A DNA stretch of 64,000 nucleotides from Pochonia chlamydosporia 170 (GCF_001653235.2 NC_035790.1:6510001-6574000), one strand, 5' to 3'. Shown: positions 13,657-27,204, counted from the first letter of the stretch. The notes: generated by a model from the sequence alone, not told the origin. Numbers and translations: made by a program.

Positions 13657-13839
13657 CTAGGTTGTGGAAACTGTGGTAGAGTTTTCCGCAGCTTGTTCGA
13701 CATCGGTAATCTTGCGCTTGTAGGCGAGCAAGGCTTCGACAAACTTGTTGATTTTGGATTTGAGGAACCAGTAGATGAGACCGACAAAGGCTAAAATTCC
13801 CAAGATTAAGAGCGCGAGACTGCCCCCTGGAGACATCAT
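13657..13839 (-). CDS. Small single-pass membrane protein, unknown function
   Basis: A 60-residue frame starts at one of two adjacent Met codons (13839 or 13836). It has one strong hydrophobic segment of about 20 residues (SLALLILGILAFVGLIYWFL), then a basic stretch (KSKINKF, YKRKI) and a polar tail ending STTVSTT. This is the layout of a small tail- or signal-anchored membrane protein. The frame stays open upstream to an ATG at 13932 (91 residues), but that extension is His/Gln-rich and unlike a conserved N-terminus. I do not recognise the family. It sits on the same strand as COQ5, 312 bp from the COQ5 ATG. It is short enough to be chance, though the compact transmembrane-plus-charged pattern argues for a real gene. 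Confidence 0.45.
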   Translation of the reverse strand: MMSPGGSLALLILGILAFVGLIYWFLKSKINKFVEALLAYKRKITDVEQAAENSTTVSTT

Positions 13840-13932
13840 TATTGGCACGATCAACTGGCAGCGAGATGCTTCCCTGTCTGCGAGTTTCGTTATGGTGTGT
13901 GGCTGATGCTTTTGGAGTCCGTGGAGATGCAA

Positions 13933-14721
13933 GCTGGATGCGAGTACTTGGTGCAGATGAAAGGAACGTGGACGTGAGGATGAAGACGTTTGGATGAAGC
14001 TACGAGAAAAGAAGTAACACGAAGGCCAGAAGATTACACGAATTTCAGAAATTTTATTGTTTTTGCACGATGAATTACCTGTGCAACCGTCAACAAGTGC
14101 TGCCAGCTGCCAAGCTCCTACCTAACAAGTACCCTAAGCAGTGAAGAAAGAAAATGAACTTGACATGGACGCTTCAGACTGCAAAACCCGATTGTAACGT
14201 GGGACCAAGAAAGATGCTGTGCGCCATCAAAATTCAGATCGATGTGTGTGTCTGGCGCAATGCTGCAGCGATGGTCTTTCCCGGTTGCACAACTATCCGT
14301 AAACGAACAAGTCGGCAAACCCATCAATTGGCCTACGAGGCAAAGTGGTCAGTTATTATTTCTTGGCTGCGATATTGAAAGCGGACCACTCGGCTGGGAC
14401 TTTGGCTTGTCTTCCGATTTCTGGGGTTTGCTGCTCGGCCTATTGCATGGAGATCAATTGATGGCAGTGGATGTCAATGAATTCTTGACCCGAAGTGGCG
14501 GGTTCTGTCGGCTCAAATCGTCATCGCCGTCGCGGGCCGTCAACAACCACTCTCGTCGATTTTCCCCAGCCTGTGTGGGAAAACACTAATACAATTCTCT
14601 TCCCTACTTGTTTTCGACGTTGATTTTTGCAAGCGGATAGTTGCAGGAATCTCACAGTATATCCTCGACTGGAACATATTTTGTGCATTCGTGACGACCG
14701 CCACCCGCAACACATCCCATC
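13933..14721. promoter_or_regulatory. Divergent upstream region of the small membrane ORF and the BCKDH E1-alpha gene
   Basis: About 790 bp lie between the two divergent starts. Frames crossing it are short and shift-prone. No specific promoter element could be assigned. The sequence just before 14722 (CACATCCCATC) resembles a normal fungal leader. Confidence 0.35.
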
Positions 14722-16146
14722 ATGAAGTCCAGAGTCATTCGCAGCCTCCCTCTTCGAAGGGCGACAACCGCCATTCCCAAGACGCCCGCCTTTTCCGCAC
14801 CCATTCGCGCCGCGAGCAGTGTCTCTCAACGACCCAATTCCGACTATGTGTCCTTCCCTGGTGCCCTGAAGAGCGCCTTCACGACCAAGCTGAGCTATGA
14901 GCATCCCGAGTCTTACAATGCCCTTCCCACCTATCGGGTTGTTGATCAGAATGGCACCGTGGTCGACCAGTCCTTCCAGCCTGATATCTCGGACGAGGCG
15001 GTTGTCAAGCTGTACAAGGACATGTTGTTTATTTCAATTATGGATTTGATCATGTTTGACGCGCAACGGCAGGGTCGATTGAGTTTCTACATGGTCAGCG
15101 CAGGTGAAGAGGCTGTCAGCGTGGGCAGCTCAAGCGTTTTGGACCCGGAAGACCCCGTATATTGCCAGTATCGAGAGCAAGGATTCTTCAAGGAGAGAGG
15201 CATGACGACAAAGGAGTTCATGTCGCAGCTTTTTGCCAACAAGAATGATCCTGGCAAGGGGAGAAACATGCCCGTTCACTACGGCAGCAAGAGATTAAAC
15301 ATTGTGAGTATACCCATTCTCCCAGAGAAGCGTCCACCATGCACGACAATTTGAGTTAACATTCCCTTACAGCACACAGTTTCTTCACCACTGGCAACAC
15401 AAATTCCCCAGGCATCCGGTGCCGGCTACGCCCTCAAGATGCAAAAGCTGCAGGATCCCACCTCCAAGGCCAAAGTGGCAGTATGCTTCTTCGGCGAAGG
15501 TGCCGCCAGCGAAGGCGACTTCCACGCCGCCATGAACATTGCTGCCACGCGATCATGCCCCGTCATCTTCATCTGCCGCAACAACGGCTACGCCATTTCC
15601 ACACCAACACTAGACCAATACCGCGGAGACGGCATCGCCAGCCGCGGCATCGGCTACGGCATCGACACTATCCGCATCGACGGCAACGACATCTGGGCAG
15701 TCCGCGAAGCTGTCAAAAAGGCCAGAGAGATGGCTCTACAAGATGGCGGCAAGCCCATCCTCATCGAATGCATGACTTACCGTGTCTCTCACCACAGCAC
15801 GTCAGACGACTCGTTCGCCTACCGTGCCCGTGTGGAAGTAGAAGACTGGAAGAGACGTGACAACCCTATTACGCGTCTTAGAAAGTGGATGGAAGCCAAG
15901 GGCTGCTGGGACGAGGCCAAGGAGAAGGAGGCTAGAGATAGTCTGCGAAAGGAGATCCTCAAGGGTTTCTCGGAGGCTGAGAAGGAGAAGAAGCCTGCAC
16001 TGAGGACTATGTTTGAGGACGTCTATGAGGAGCTGACGCCAGACCTGAAGGCGCAGATTAAGGAGCTCCGCGAGATGTTGGATAAGTACCCTGATGAGTA
16101 TGACTTTTCAGAGTACGATGGTGGCAAAGAGTCATTGAAGGTGTAG
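14722..16146 (+). CDS. BCKDHA: Branched-chain 2-oxoacid dehydrogenase E1 component, alpha subunit, mitochondrial
   Basis: Exons 14722-15303 and 15373-16146 encode 451 residues; the intron is phase 0 (GTGAGT...CTTACAG). A mitochondrial presequence (MKSRVIRSLPLRRATT) comes first. The TPP-binding motif spans about 235-265, from GEGAASEGD to CRNNG. The phosphorylation loop YRVSHHSTSDDS at 330-341 matches the mammalian BCKDHA loop, with Ser336 at the position of the regulatory phosphoserine. The enzyme decarboxylates the 2-oxoacids of Leu, Ile and Val and hands the acyl group to E2 in the matrix. The HHSTSDDS loop separates it from pyruvate dehydrogenase E1 alpha. Length agrees with the family. 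Phosphorylation control is inferred from the conserved loop. Confidence 0.96.
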
Positions 16147-19100
16147 GTGGGCGTGAGGGAACAGAAAAAGAGTAAAAGATTATATAAAAAAGATGTAAAA
16201 TTTAGCGAATTGCTGAATAGATTTTATAGCACACGCCGTGGCAACAGGCGTCAGGTTTGATAAGATTAACTACCCGCTAACAGTGAATGACCTTGTTGGA
16301 TCAAATCCCACTTAGACACCCTGATGATTGCACCATCAAGGGCCACTTTATATTTTTGACAGCACATTACAAATCCCATCATGCATATACGGAACCTGGT
16401 CCTAATGTAGCAGTTCCAAAAAGGGGTGTCAACACACACCCTCTCTGATTAATTTGTAGATTCAAAATTCCTTGACTAGATTGCTGTTACCCCTTTCCTC
16501 ACCGCATCCGGGAGCCAAAGTCAATTTCTCATACAACATGACTTGGTATGTCACCCGCCCATATCGTCGCCGCCAGTCGCCATGGTCCGGCGCCACACTC
16601 AATTTAGGCCCCGGTGGTCCACTGGAAGGACGACATTGTGGAAATTCTTTGACAGACGGGGAACATGTGTTTACTTGCGGTTAGTCACTGATAAGGTGAA
16701 GACTCCATGTTGCTCCACGGCATGTGGTCCATGGGTTGGTAGATGCAGCGCCGCTTTAAATTGCAGGTTCCGAAGATGACTACCAACATGGATTGATAAG
16801 CGGTCGATATGCGTATAAATCTTCATTATAGGCTCAAGAATGAATAGGAAAATCAGTCCACTGGGAATGTGTGGAATCTACAAGGTGTGTGGCCTTGAGT
16901 GGTGATCTACTGCTAGCTGCCATTCAAAACTGCCGCATCTCCGCCATGCTGGTGGCGATGTAGATACCTAAATAAAATCTATGTATTAGTGAGGCACCGT
17001 CTATCGCTGATAAGTCAATCTAATACGATATCCGGAGCGTTGTATCGCCTTCAAGGCCATTATAGATCACCAAAGTGGCAACCATCAGGAGAACGACATG
17101 GTGGCACAATATGGCGCAGTGACATGGATGCTTTATACAGGCCAGATGTGAGACCACACCAGCGTGAGGACAATGTTAAAACTCACATATTCGTCAGACG
17201 GCAAGGCCTCTCTGCCTGCTTTTGGAAGTTGAACAGTTAAGTCGAGCTGGAGGGGGATCTTCTTTGAAGCCTTCATGCTACCCACTGCCTGGTTTGTTTA
17301 GCAACGACCTAGCTACAAGCCATAAGACTATAACAAAGCAGCCGGTTTACTCCTTGGAGAAAACTTAGAGGGCCGGTCGTCCTTCGGGAGCCTCCTTACG
17401 ACTCATAAAACCTTGATTAGATGAAAAGACCAGCTTTGTCGTGGTAACAACATTACATCTCAAAGTTGTAGACATCAAGCCGTGGGCACAATTATCATTG
17501 TTCCTGCGTTGTCCGCCTGGCGCTAGCTGTAGGTGTGGTTGATGGTTAGGCGGGAGGGATTCATATCCCTGCCTTCTCAGGAACGCTGCCTACATTTCCC
17601 CCAGCCAGGAGAGATATTATGCCTGCGAAGTTCTCGTGCGCATCAGATGTTTCGCTTGCGCATCTGAAAGGTCAAAAGCGGCCTTGAACGGGCATTCTTT
17701 TTGATTCGTTTTGCTTTCATTTGCGGCCTTTGCAGCTCGTTTGCGTGATTGTGATGCTGCTACACAATCCTTCACATTAGCTTCCCAAAGAATAAGCCTT
17801 GTCTTTGAAGGAATTAGGCATGATACAGACTAAAGGCAGCTTTCTCAAGCTTCAAGTCGTAGCTGAATATGCCAACCTGATTTGTGGGCGAGGATTGCAA
17901 AGTGTCGTCCACGTGCAATGCCCGAATAAATTTGCCGTCTTGAGTGAAAGGGACTTGGCCACTGGGCAGTGTTGTATTGCATAAATATTGCAGATCTACT
18001 CCTGGGAGCAGAATTGTCAGAGCAGAAGAAGGGTTTCATAATATCCGTAGTCCACCTTTTGAAAAGAAATACTGGAAGCACAGGGTCTCTCGTCGTGCTG
18101 TGGGGCAGTGACAGGCCAAAACCAAGAGCGGCAAGGGCGCTAAGCCTAATACTCTCAAAACTGGGACCTCACCTCTGTCATCCCGCCATTGCCATCGCCA
18201 TTCATTGTGGCCATTGCCCGACCGGCACACAGTTGTCACATCCATCAACATCTCGAATCCCTCCGTTGACAGACAACACAATCCTATCGCACGTCCTGCT
18301 GGGGGATCCTGCTTTCACATCTAGTACTATTCGGCCACTGATGCCTATTTACTGCACCGCACCGCTCGGCGTGGGTAGGCACGAAGAGAAACGAGACGCC
18401 GAAACACTACCGTCCACCTTGTACCATCCCATCCATCGTCCACTCACGTCCAGATCGTCCTAATACCCAACGGCCGGCCCGACCACAAACAAGAAGCACA
18501 AACTCCTAAAATCCCATCATCACTCCTAACCTGCCATCGTACATATACTTGCATACACCTACGGTTCCTTCCTGTCGTTCCTTCCCTCCTCGTCCAGCGA
18601 ACCCGCGCCTGCCCTCCTGATGGCGTAGTCCGGGCATGGCAGAACGAACATTGGCAGGTGACAACGAAGTGCGACTTGCCTCGTCGACGTCGACAGCCTC
18701 TGGAGCTGCGACAGCCGCCGCCGCCGGCCCCCAAAGGTAAGAGAAGGAGCGACCTCATTTGATTCGAGGGTGCCAAGTCTTGTCTGGTCTGGTTCAAGTG
18801 TTCACGGGCTCAAGTTTTCAGCATTCAATGCTTGAAGCTCAACTCTTGGTGCACCTACCATCTCTTCCGATCAGCCTGCAATCTTTTATTGTCAGCTTTC
18901 TTTTATGATATCATGCTTCAAGTGTTCCTGCAAAATTTCTGCACTCCGCACAACAACCAGCAGCCCTCCTCTTGAAACCATTGTTGGTCCGGATCCAACA
19001 TTCTCCTCGCCTGCTTCCTCTGATTGATCTTGCCTTTGGCCCAACTTTTGACTTCGGATGACCATTTCGACCCATCATCACTTCTTGCATCACTTGGTCC

Positions 19101-19627
19101 AGACCCAATAACCGTACCGTGCCTCCTCGCCTGGCTGGTAGTAACTGTTGAACGGACCTGGTGGCATTTGCAGTTGGCCATCTCGAATTCATTTGGATAC
19201 CCTCTGTTCAGACTGTTCCGACCTTGAACTCACACCTCTGGCCCTGGTTCCCGAAGGCTTGCGAGGCTGTCCATTCATTGTATCAGTTCTCTCCCATCAT
19301 CCGTGAATTCATTCTATGGTTGCTTTTAACAGTCAGCACCGGCTACAGTCTTTGGATTCTTCATCTCCAGCATCTGCAAGCGCCACTTTGATGCATGGAC
19401 GGGCGGCTAGTTGCCCTGCCACAAAAGCTTGTTCGGCATATCATTTTGATCCTCTCTATCCTCTTTCTATTCCCTTCTTCAATACTTCCGACCGGTTGAC
19501 GGTGTTGGCACTGAATACGTTCTTCTCGCTTTCCCTGGCCCTGAATCGGCCGGCTCCCTGTTATACTTACTACTTTACGCCTTACCAAGCCTACAGATGC
19601 CGGATGTTCTGGGATCTTCATTAACTC
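16147..19627. other. 3.5-kb region without a confirmed gene; probable leader/upstream exon of the HECT ligase at its right end
   Basis: From 16150 to about 18400 only short frames occur, and composition is mixed to AT-rich. A small inverted repeat (GGGAT/ATCCC) lies near 17553-17567. At 18636-18736 there is an open segment beginning MAERTLAGDNEV and ending at a GTAAGA donor. It could be an alternative first exon of the HECT gene (see findings). C/T-rich sequence around 18400-18620 and 19190-19620 looks promoter- or leader-like. Confidence 0.35.
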
Positions 19628-22600
19628 ATGTCTTCCAGAATCACTAGATCCTCGGCCCGCCAAGCTGCGAGCCAGGCAGCTCACCAAGTTGGTTCTTTAG
19701 ATTCCTCTCCTGCTGGGACCCTCTCTACTCCCACTATACCTGGACCAACCTCGCAGGTTGACCGAAAGCGAAAAGTCTCTTCCTCTTCCACTCACGATAA
19801 ATCCTCTACGCCTCTTGCGGCACCCTATCCTGCCATTTCGGATCGACGGTCCAAGAGACAAAAGATTGCTGAACCCATTTCAAAGGGAACGCAGGACAAT
19901 TTCAATTCTCCCTTCCAAGGAGCTCGGAGGAAGGGAAAGGCTACTGCCGACATGGATGGCAACGAGTACGTTGAATCTGGCGACACTACGCTGCTCTCTA
20001 CACGCTTCATAGAATTTGTTTGAACCCTCCAAGTTATATGTATCCTTCGGCTAACAGCCCATGGCGTTACACAGTGGCCGAGCCTCCCCAGCGGAACCCC
20101 CAGAGGCCATTGCCCGACCAGTGATTTCTAGCAGAAAATCCAGTCGCGGCAAGAAGTCCGACATTACTCCTAGCTCCTCCGTTCGGAGATCAAGGCGACA
20201 TGGCAGCAATAGTGCTGACCAAGATATTGCAATGACTGGCATGGATGAGAACAATGATCTTGGGCCGCCACCTTCGCCACCTCTCGAAAATCCTATCGAC
20301 GACACTAGTGAAGACCATGATGATGATGACGATGATGAAGGACACGAAAATGGTCAAGAGAGATTTGGCGACCATCATCAGGAAGACCATGAAGATGATG
20401 AAGATGAAGATGACGACGACGACGACGATGACGACGATGACGACCCGTTTGGAGGTTTTGGTGGTCCAGGGGGAGCTGTCGCTGGATTGTCCAACACCCT
20501 TCGAGCCTTGACAGGCATGATGTCGGGCTTGACAGGTCGGCTGCGCGAGCTCCTGAACAATTTGAGAGACGACGATCTGTCCGTTCAAGTCATTGCTTTA
20601 CAAGAATTATCCGAAATTCTCCTCGTGTCTAACGAAGACAATCTCTCTGGGCATTTCTCACCAGACTCATTCGTCAAAGAACTGGTTCTCCTCATGAACA
20701 AGGAAGAAAGCCCAGAGGTCATGCTCTTGGCGTGCCGATGTCTGGCTAATCTTATGGAAGCACTACCGGCGAGTGTCGCTAATGTGGTCTACGGGGGAGC
20801 TGTGCCTGTTTTGTGCCAAAAGCTCCTCGAAATATCCTTCATCGATTTGGCAGAGCAGGCTCTGAGCACATTGGAGAAGATCTCACAGGAGTACCCTGCA
20901 AACATAGTCAGAGAAGGTGGACTGACCGCATGCTTGTCTTACCTTGACTTTTTTGCCACAAGCACACAGAGAACTGCTGTCACCACAGCTGCAAACTGCT
21001 GTCGCAACATTCCTGACGATTCATTTCCTGTCGTCAAAGAGGTCATGCCCATTCTCCTCAACGTCCTCAATAGCAGTGATCAACGGGTTGTGGAGCAGGC
21101 CTCACTCTGTGTATCAGGGATTGTCGAGAGCTTCAAATACCAACCAGCCAAGCTTGAAGAACTCGTGGGCGTTGACCTTTTACGTGCTGTTTTGCGACTT
21201 CTGGTTCCTGGTACCACGAATCTCATCGGCTCTAGCATCCACACCCAATTCCTCAGAGTGCTGGCCTTCACCGCACGGGCGAGTCCGCGACTATCTGCAG
21301 AGCTGTTCAAGCTGAATGTTGTCGAAACTCTATACCAGATTTTGACCGGTGTGTCGCCTCCCAGCGGAACCGAGGATGTGGCATCCAAGCTGGACAGTGT
21401 GGTTGTGATGCAAGCTCTGATCCATCGCCCCAGGGAACAGATCGTGGAAACTTTGAACGTCATCTGCGAACTATTACCAAGTTTGCCCCGAAACACAGAC
21501 TCGTCATTTGGTGATCTTGTTGATCTCAACGCGTCAACTGAACCAATTACACCCTCTTCTGCTGGGGGCAGAAGCCGAAGGAGCCCTAATGATAAACGGC
21601 TTGACCTTTTGGAGGACTGCAAACCAGAAGTTCGCCGCTTTGCTCTGATCATCTTCCCAACTCTCACAGATGCCTTTTCGAGCACTGTTAACCTAAGTGT
21701 CCGACAAAAGGTGCTTACTGCTCAACTCAAGATGTTGTCCAACTTGGATGAAGATATCCTTACGGAAGCCTTGGTCCCCGTTCCTTACGCATCATTTTTA
21801 GCATCAATTCTCTCACAGCAAGACCACCCTTCGCTCGTCATGCTGGGGTTACGCGCCACAGAACTTCTCGTAAGCCGACTAGAGTCCATCTATCGGTATC
21901 AGCTATATAGAGAGGGCGTCATTCACGAGATCAGCAAGTTAGCATCGCAAGAGGACCCGTTGGACTTGAAAAAAGAAGAATCAGACGACGACGAGGAAGG
22001 GGAGGATGACGATGAAAATGGAGCTGGCAAGCTGAAAGACACCGTCCAAAAGGAGATAGCAAATCGTACGAAGTCTTCAACTCATATTTCAGACGGCGGG
22101 GAGCATCAGAACGATCATGATGAAGCGGAAGACGGAGCTGACGCTAACAACTCATCTGGAGATGACGATGAAGATGAGGATAACGACGATGAAGACGGTG
22201 ACGACGAAGAAAATGATGACGACCATGTTCCTGGCGATATGTCTCCTGCTAGTTCCCGTGGATCTACCATGTCTGTGGATATGCCCCCTCATCGTTACAT
22301 CTCGGATATGAAGTCGATGACGTCCCGCATTCGAGACATTGCAAAAATATTCCTGGAGACGCATGAGGGAGGAGAACACGCTCAAACCATGAAAAACAAG
22401 GCCGCTTTGATCCTAAATGACCTATCTGAGCTTGCTGCAGAGCTGGAAGAGTACTACCTGCAACGGACTTCTGCCGGTCTCGGAGGAGCCCAGAGGGACA
22501 ACGAGCTATTCTCGAAACTTGCATCTTATTTTGATACTGACGTTCTGGAGAGTGTTACGAGTGCGGAGCTTTTGGCATCTGGGCTTGTACAGACCTTGCT

Positions 22601-25600
22601 GAACATCTTTAGCAACCCTGACGAAGAGCTTGCTCGGTCCGCCCAGTCCACCTTCCTCGAAGTATTCATGGGGTACTCACTGAAGTCAAAACCAAAGACG
22701 GCGACCGCAGATTCGCCCGCTACCCCGTTCAGTGTGCTGGTACACAAGATGCAAGATTTGCTCAGTAGGTCAGAGCATTTTGAGGTCCTCACTGTGCATC
22801 ACAACACGTTTGATGGCAACCGAAGTAGCCCTGCCTCAATGCTTGGCAAACAAATCCGACTTCGCCTTGTGGCAGATGACGATTCCAACATCCCTCGGCC
22901 TTACCGGAACATCATGGTGTCGATTCACGCAATTGCTACCTTCAAGTCATTGGATGACTACCTCAGACCTAGAATCAGTTTGGCGGAACGACCTCCAATT
23001 GGGCGCAGAGACGGGCTGTCTCGAGCCCTCGCCGCTGTAGCAGGCATGGGGGGATTGCAGTTCAGCACGGCCGCTGGGGCAGCTGGCTCCAGGTTGGCCG
23101 AAAGATCGCCATTTGGCGCTGTACCACCGCCGCCGCCTCCACCACCCGGTGCCAGCGCAACTCCATCGTCAAGCTCACGATATTCGCGTAGATCGAAGAA
23201 TCGGTCAATGCCTCAACCTAACACGCCGGCAACGCCGCAAGATCAGTCGGCCGGACCTTCTCATGACAAAGGTGTCCTCCGTCGTTCATCCAGGCGTCAA
23301 GTAGTGTCGGCGGAGGAAACCCCATTGTCACGGCCACCACCACCGACCGAGGAAGATGACCCACAGAATACTCTAGAGTGTGCAGACGAGAAGCAGATGT
23401 CTGACGAAGATGACTTGGAAGACGGCAGTGCTCTGGATGCCATTGTAGGCGAGCTGGATGAGGATATGGACGACGCAGATCACACCAGTGCTGGCCCTGA
23501 CCCTTCTGCAGTGAACCTGGAGGTTGCTACGGGTGGAAAGATTACAGCAAGAAAGGATGATGGAACAAGAGTTCCCACTCCGTCAAGCTCGGCTCTTTCT
23601 GGCAGCCGCAGTGGTAGTTCCGCTGCTGTTCTTGGAGGACCCCCTCCTCCACCCCCGTCTTCCGGGCAAGGGACTCCAACGCCAGCCACATCGCGACCAC
23701 CTATGTCGTACGCCTCTGCTCTGCAGGCTGTACCTCAAGACTGGCACATCGAGTTCAGCCTCGACAGCAAAGTTATTCCGAACGAGACCACCATTTACAG
23801 GGCTGTTCATACCTCAACCTCCACTTATGATGAACTGGTCAGCCGCAGTATCTGGTCAGCCACTCATCCTATTAAGTTTCGCCGTGTCCCCGGACCACCA
23901 ACTGCCGAGCCCGTGTCTTTCGGAAGTAATCAGGACAGCGAGACGGAGACAGAGGGCGGCATTCCCACGTCTCTTGCCAAAAACCCAACTACAGCATCCA
24001 TCCTTCGCCTTCTCAACATTTTGCACGAATTGAACGCCAATATTGAGGATGTTTTGGCTGAAATTAGAAACAGCTCTATCAGTCTCAATGTCGAGCCTTT
24101 ATCCCAGTTTGTCAACACAAAACTCACGGCCAAATTGAACAGGCAATTAGAGGAACCTCTGATTGTAGCTAGCAGCTGCCTTCCTGGCTGGTCTGAGGAC
24201 CTGGCTCGTTTGTATCCCTTCTTATTCCCATTCGAGACCAGGCATCTCTTCCTTCAGTCCACGTCTTTTGGATACGCCCGATCGATGGCAAGGTGGCAGA
24301 ATGCCCAGGCTGAAGATAGCCGTAGGGATCGCAACAATGACAGGCCATTCCTTGGTCGGCTACAGCGGCAGAAAGTCCGCATATCGCGTCTCAAGATTCT
24401 CGAATCAGCTCTCAAGGTCATGGATCTCTATGGTGCTGCTCAGAGTATCCTGGAAGTCGAGTATTTCGAGGAAGTCGGCACCGGCTTGGGACCAACCCTG
24501 GAGTTCTACTCGACTGTATCCAAAGAATTTTCCAAGAAGAAGCTTAAGCTTTGGCGCGAAATGGACTCGGTTGGGACCGACGAGTTTGTAACGAGCCAAA
24601 ATGGGCTGTTCCCCCGGCCGCTGAATCCAGAAGAGCTCTCGACTCCTAACGGGGAGCGCATTCTTCACATGTTTAAGATGCTTGGCAAATTTGTTGCGCG
24701 ATCAATGATCGACTCTCGCATCATTGACATTCACTTCAACCCGATATTCTTCCGCATCGGCGATGCCCCCATGACTGGGATCCGACCCTCTCTTGGCGCG
24801 GTTAAAATAGTTGACCCTGGTCTTGCACGCTCGCTGAAGACGATCAAGAAATTCGCATTGGCCAAGAAGGAAATCGATGAAGACCCCAACCGTACAGCGG
24901 CGCAGAAAGTAGCGGACACGGAGTCTATTGTGATTGACAGTGTCCGTCTGGATGATTTGTGCCTGGACTTTACATTACCGGGTTACCCAAATATTGAGCT
25001 GGAGGATCACGGATCGCACAAGCGTGTGACAATCGAAAATGTGGACTCCTATCTCGAGAAAGTTATTGATATGACTCTTGGGTCCGGTGTCCGCCAACAA
25101 GTTGATGCTTTCCGAACTGGATTTTCACAGGTCTTCCCTTACTCTGCGCTGAGCGCCTTCACCCCAGATGAGCTTGTGAGCTTGTTTGGAAAGGTTGAGG
25201 AGGATTGGTCTCTAGAAAGTAAGAATTGTTCTCGCAAGCAAACACTCTACGTACATTGGACATTGGCTGACGCGGTCACCTTAGCTCTCACCGATTCTAT
25301 CAAGGCCGACCACGGCTTTAACATGGATAGCCGCAGCGTGAAGAACTTACTACAGACCATGAGCGAGTTTGATGTGCAGCAACGCCGTGACTTTTTGCAA
25401 TTTACTACCGGCAGCCCCAAGCTCCCAATTGGAGGTGAGTCTTTTCAACATATCTTGCTTTCGTCAGAAGCAGTGATGTTCTAACAGAAGGGTTGTGACA
25501 GGCTTCCGAAGCTTAACGCCAATGTTCACGGTGGTTTGCAAACCAAGTGAACACCCTTACACATCTGATGACTATCTGCCTAGCGTCATGACGTGTGTCA

Positions 25601-25698
25601 ATTACTTGAAATTACCAGATTACACCACAATCGAGACGATGAAGAAACAGCTATACAAGGCAATGAAAGAAGGCCAAGGCGCCTTTCATTTGTCTTGA
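19628..25698 (+). CDS. UFD4: UFD4/TRIP12-type HECT-domain E3 ubiquitin ligase
   Basis: Exons 19628-19965, 20075-25434 and 25502-25698 encode 1964 residues. Introns are GTACGT...ACACAG and GTGAGT...GACAG, and both restore frame. The N-terminus is basic and Ser-rich with nuclear-localisation-like KRQK. A very acidic Asp/Glu run spans about 190-240. Residues about 245-720 are helical armadillo-like repeats (LRELLNNLRDDDLSVQVIAL, LACRCLANLMEALP), interrupted at the end by a second acidic/Asn-rich run. Pro-rich disordered segments follow. The HECT domain covers about 1560-1964, with catalytic Cys1931 in LPSVMTCVNYLKLP and the terminal FHLS. The last intron lies between the HECT N-lobe and the Cys loop. 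UFD4/TRIP12 enzymes extend ubiquitin chains on ubiquitin-fusion and N-degron substrates. Another first exon at 18636-18736 is possible. Confidence 0.94.
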
Positions 25699-27204
25699 AA
25701 CATAAACAGGTGCCTGTGTGGCAATAATCGGCGCCGTTGACTGCTTTATTTATGAAATCCCTCACAGAACCTGAATGAAACTGCGCATGATCATGTCATT
25801 CTTTCGCATCATCTGAAAACATCAGGGCGTCTTGTGTACTACACATTTAAGCATCCCCCATCAATCACCGGCGTATTTGACAACTTGACGGAGAACGTTT
25901 AGTGGGTCTTCGGAAGTGACGAAGAGGAAATGGATAGATGGATGAAACCAAAACACTTGTGAATATGTATCGCATTGGCGGGCTTTTTGCGGTGGATGCC
26001 GATTTCGACATCCTTTTCCCCGGAACAACGTTAGGGCTATGATTCTAAAGGCAGTTGAAAATTGATTTCTGTTGTACCACGAAAAAGACAAGGTGCAGGC
26101 TAGGAACACTTGAACAGGCATGGTAGTTAGGTATAGAAATTGACTTTTGTTAACAGAAAACTGGACAGCTTTTGGAAAGTGTTGGTACACAAAACATGGC
26201 GTGACATGTATCTGTCAATGGCAGAATGCACATGGCTGAGCCTTGTTTACGTGCTCGGCAAGAGACCTTGACATTCAGCCTCTAATTCACTCCAAGCCGA
26301 TACAGATATATCTCTTTCTTTCTTCTCAGGGTTGGACACAAGCAGGCCACGGTTCTTGGATTGCAGCAAGGGGAATTGGGAACATGATGGGAGTTACGGA
26401 GTAGTGGTTTGCAGATTGGCACGTCTCTTTGGGACCAGAGCGCAGTGAAAACGGTAATCCTGAGCCATCCAAGAGATGTCAAATTGGTACTTCGCGGCAT
26501 CCACTTAGTGTTCGCTATCAGAACTTAATTTATAACAAATTGCAGGCCAAACAACATGATAGTCAAGCACCAGGGATGAAGAAACGGTGCGCCCAAGCGC
26601 TCATTTGTCAACAGATATAACTAAGACTATCCCTCTGCAACAGCTGAGCGTTCCCATTTGCCAACATAATTGACCTAACGGACGTGTTCTTTGATGGTAT
26701 CGTCCTGCCCGACTTCACCACACTTTTCCTCCACTTCTGGTGAGAGCTAGTCGCTTGAGTTCTTGTCTACATTTCCCTAGGAGAGCGACAATGACGAAGT
26801 ATCTTTTGCCTGATTGAGCCGTTTGGTATCTTCACTGTAGCCAATCCGAAGAAGGATGAGTGAATTAACGGCGTTTGCGTGTCATATGTGCAAACCGGAG
26901 ACGAACTTTGATTGTTGATGTACGTGGGGCGCCGAGAACAATATCAGCAAATTGAAGATTCACAGCAACTCGGCAATGGTTCATGGGCGTGTCAAAGATT
27001 CATTGAAGTGTATGAGTAGCCTGCGGCCCATCAAACGCATACTCGGAGCCTGCGGCCCGTTGTAACTTCACTGACCTTGAAGCAGTGAAGACGTGATTCA
27101 CAATAGCAATTGACTTGAATCACAGCACGGATTTCGTGCCATGTATCTTGTCATGTGCCGTTTGGCTGACTCCAACTCGCAAACGGTCTCCGTTCGCTTC
27201 GCTC
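25699..27204. other. AT-rich gene-free region downstream of the HECT ligase
   Basis: Only short frames occur, on both strands, with no recognisable domain. A 12-bp direct repeat AGCCTGCGGCCC lies at 27018-27029 and 27047-27058. One copy of the dispersed motif TACGGAGTA lies at 26395-26403. Confidence 0.4.
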
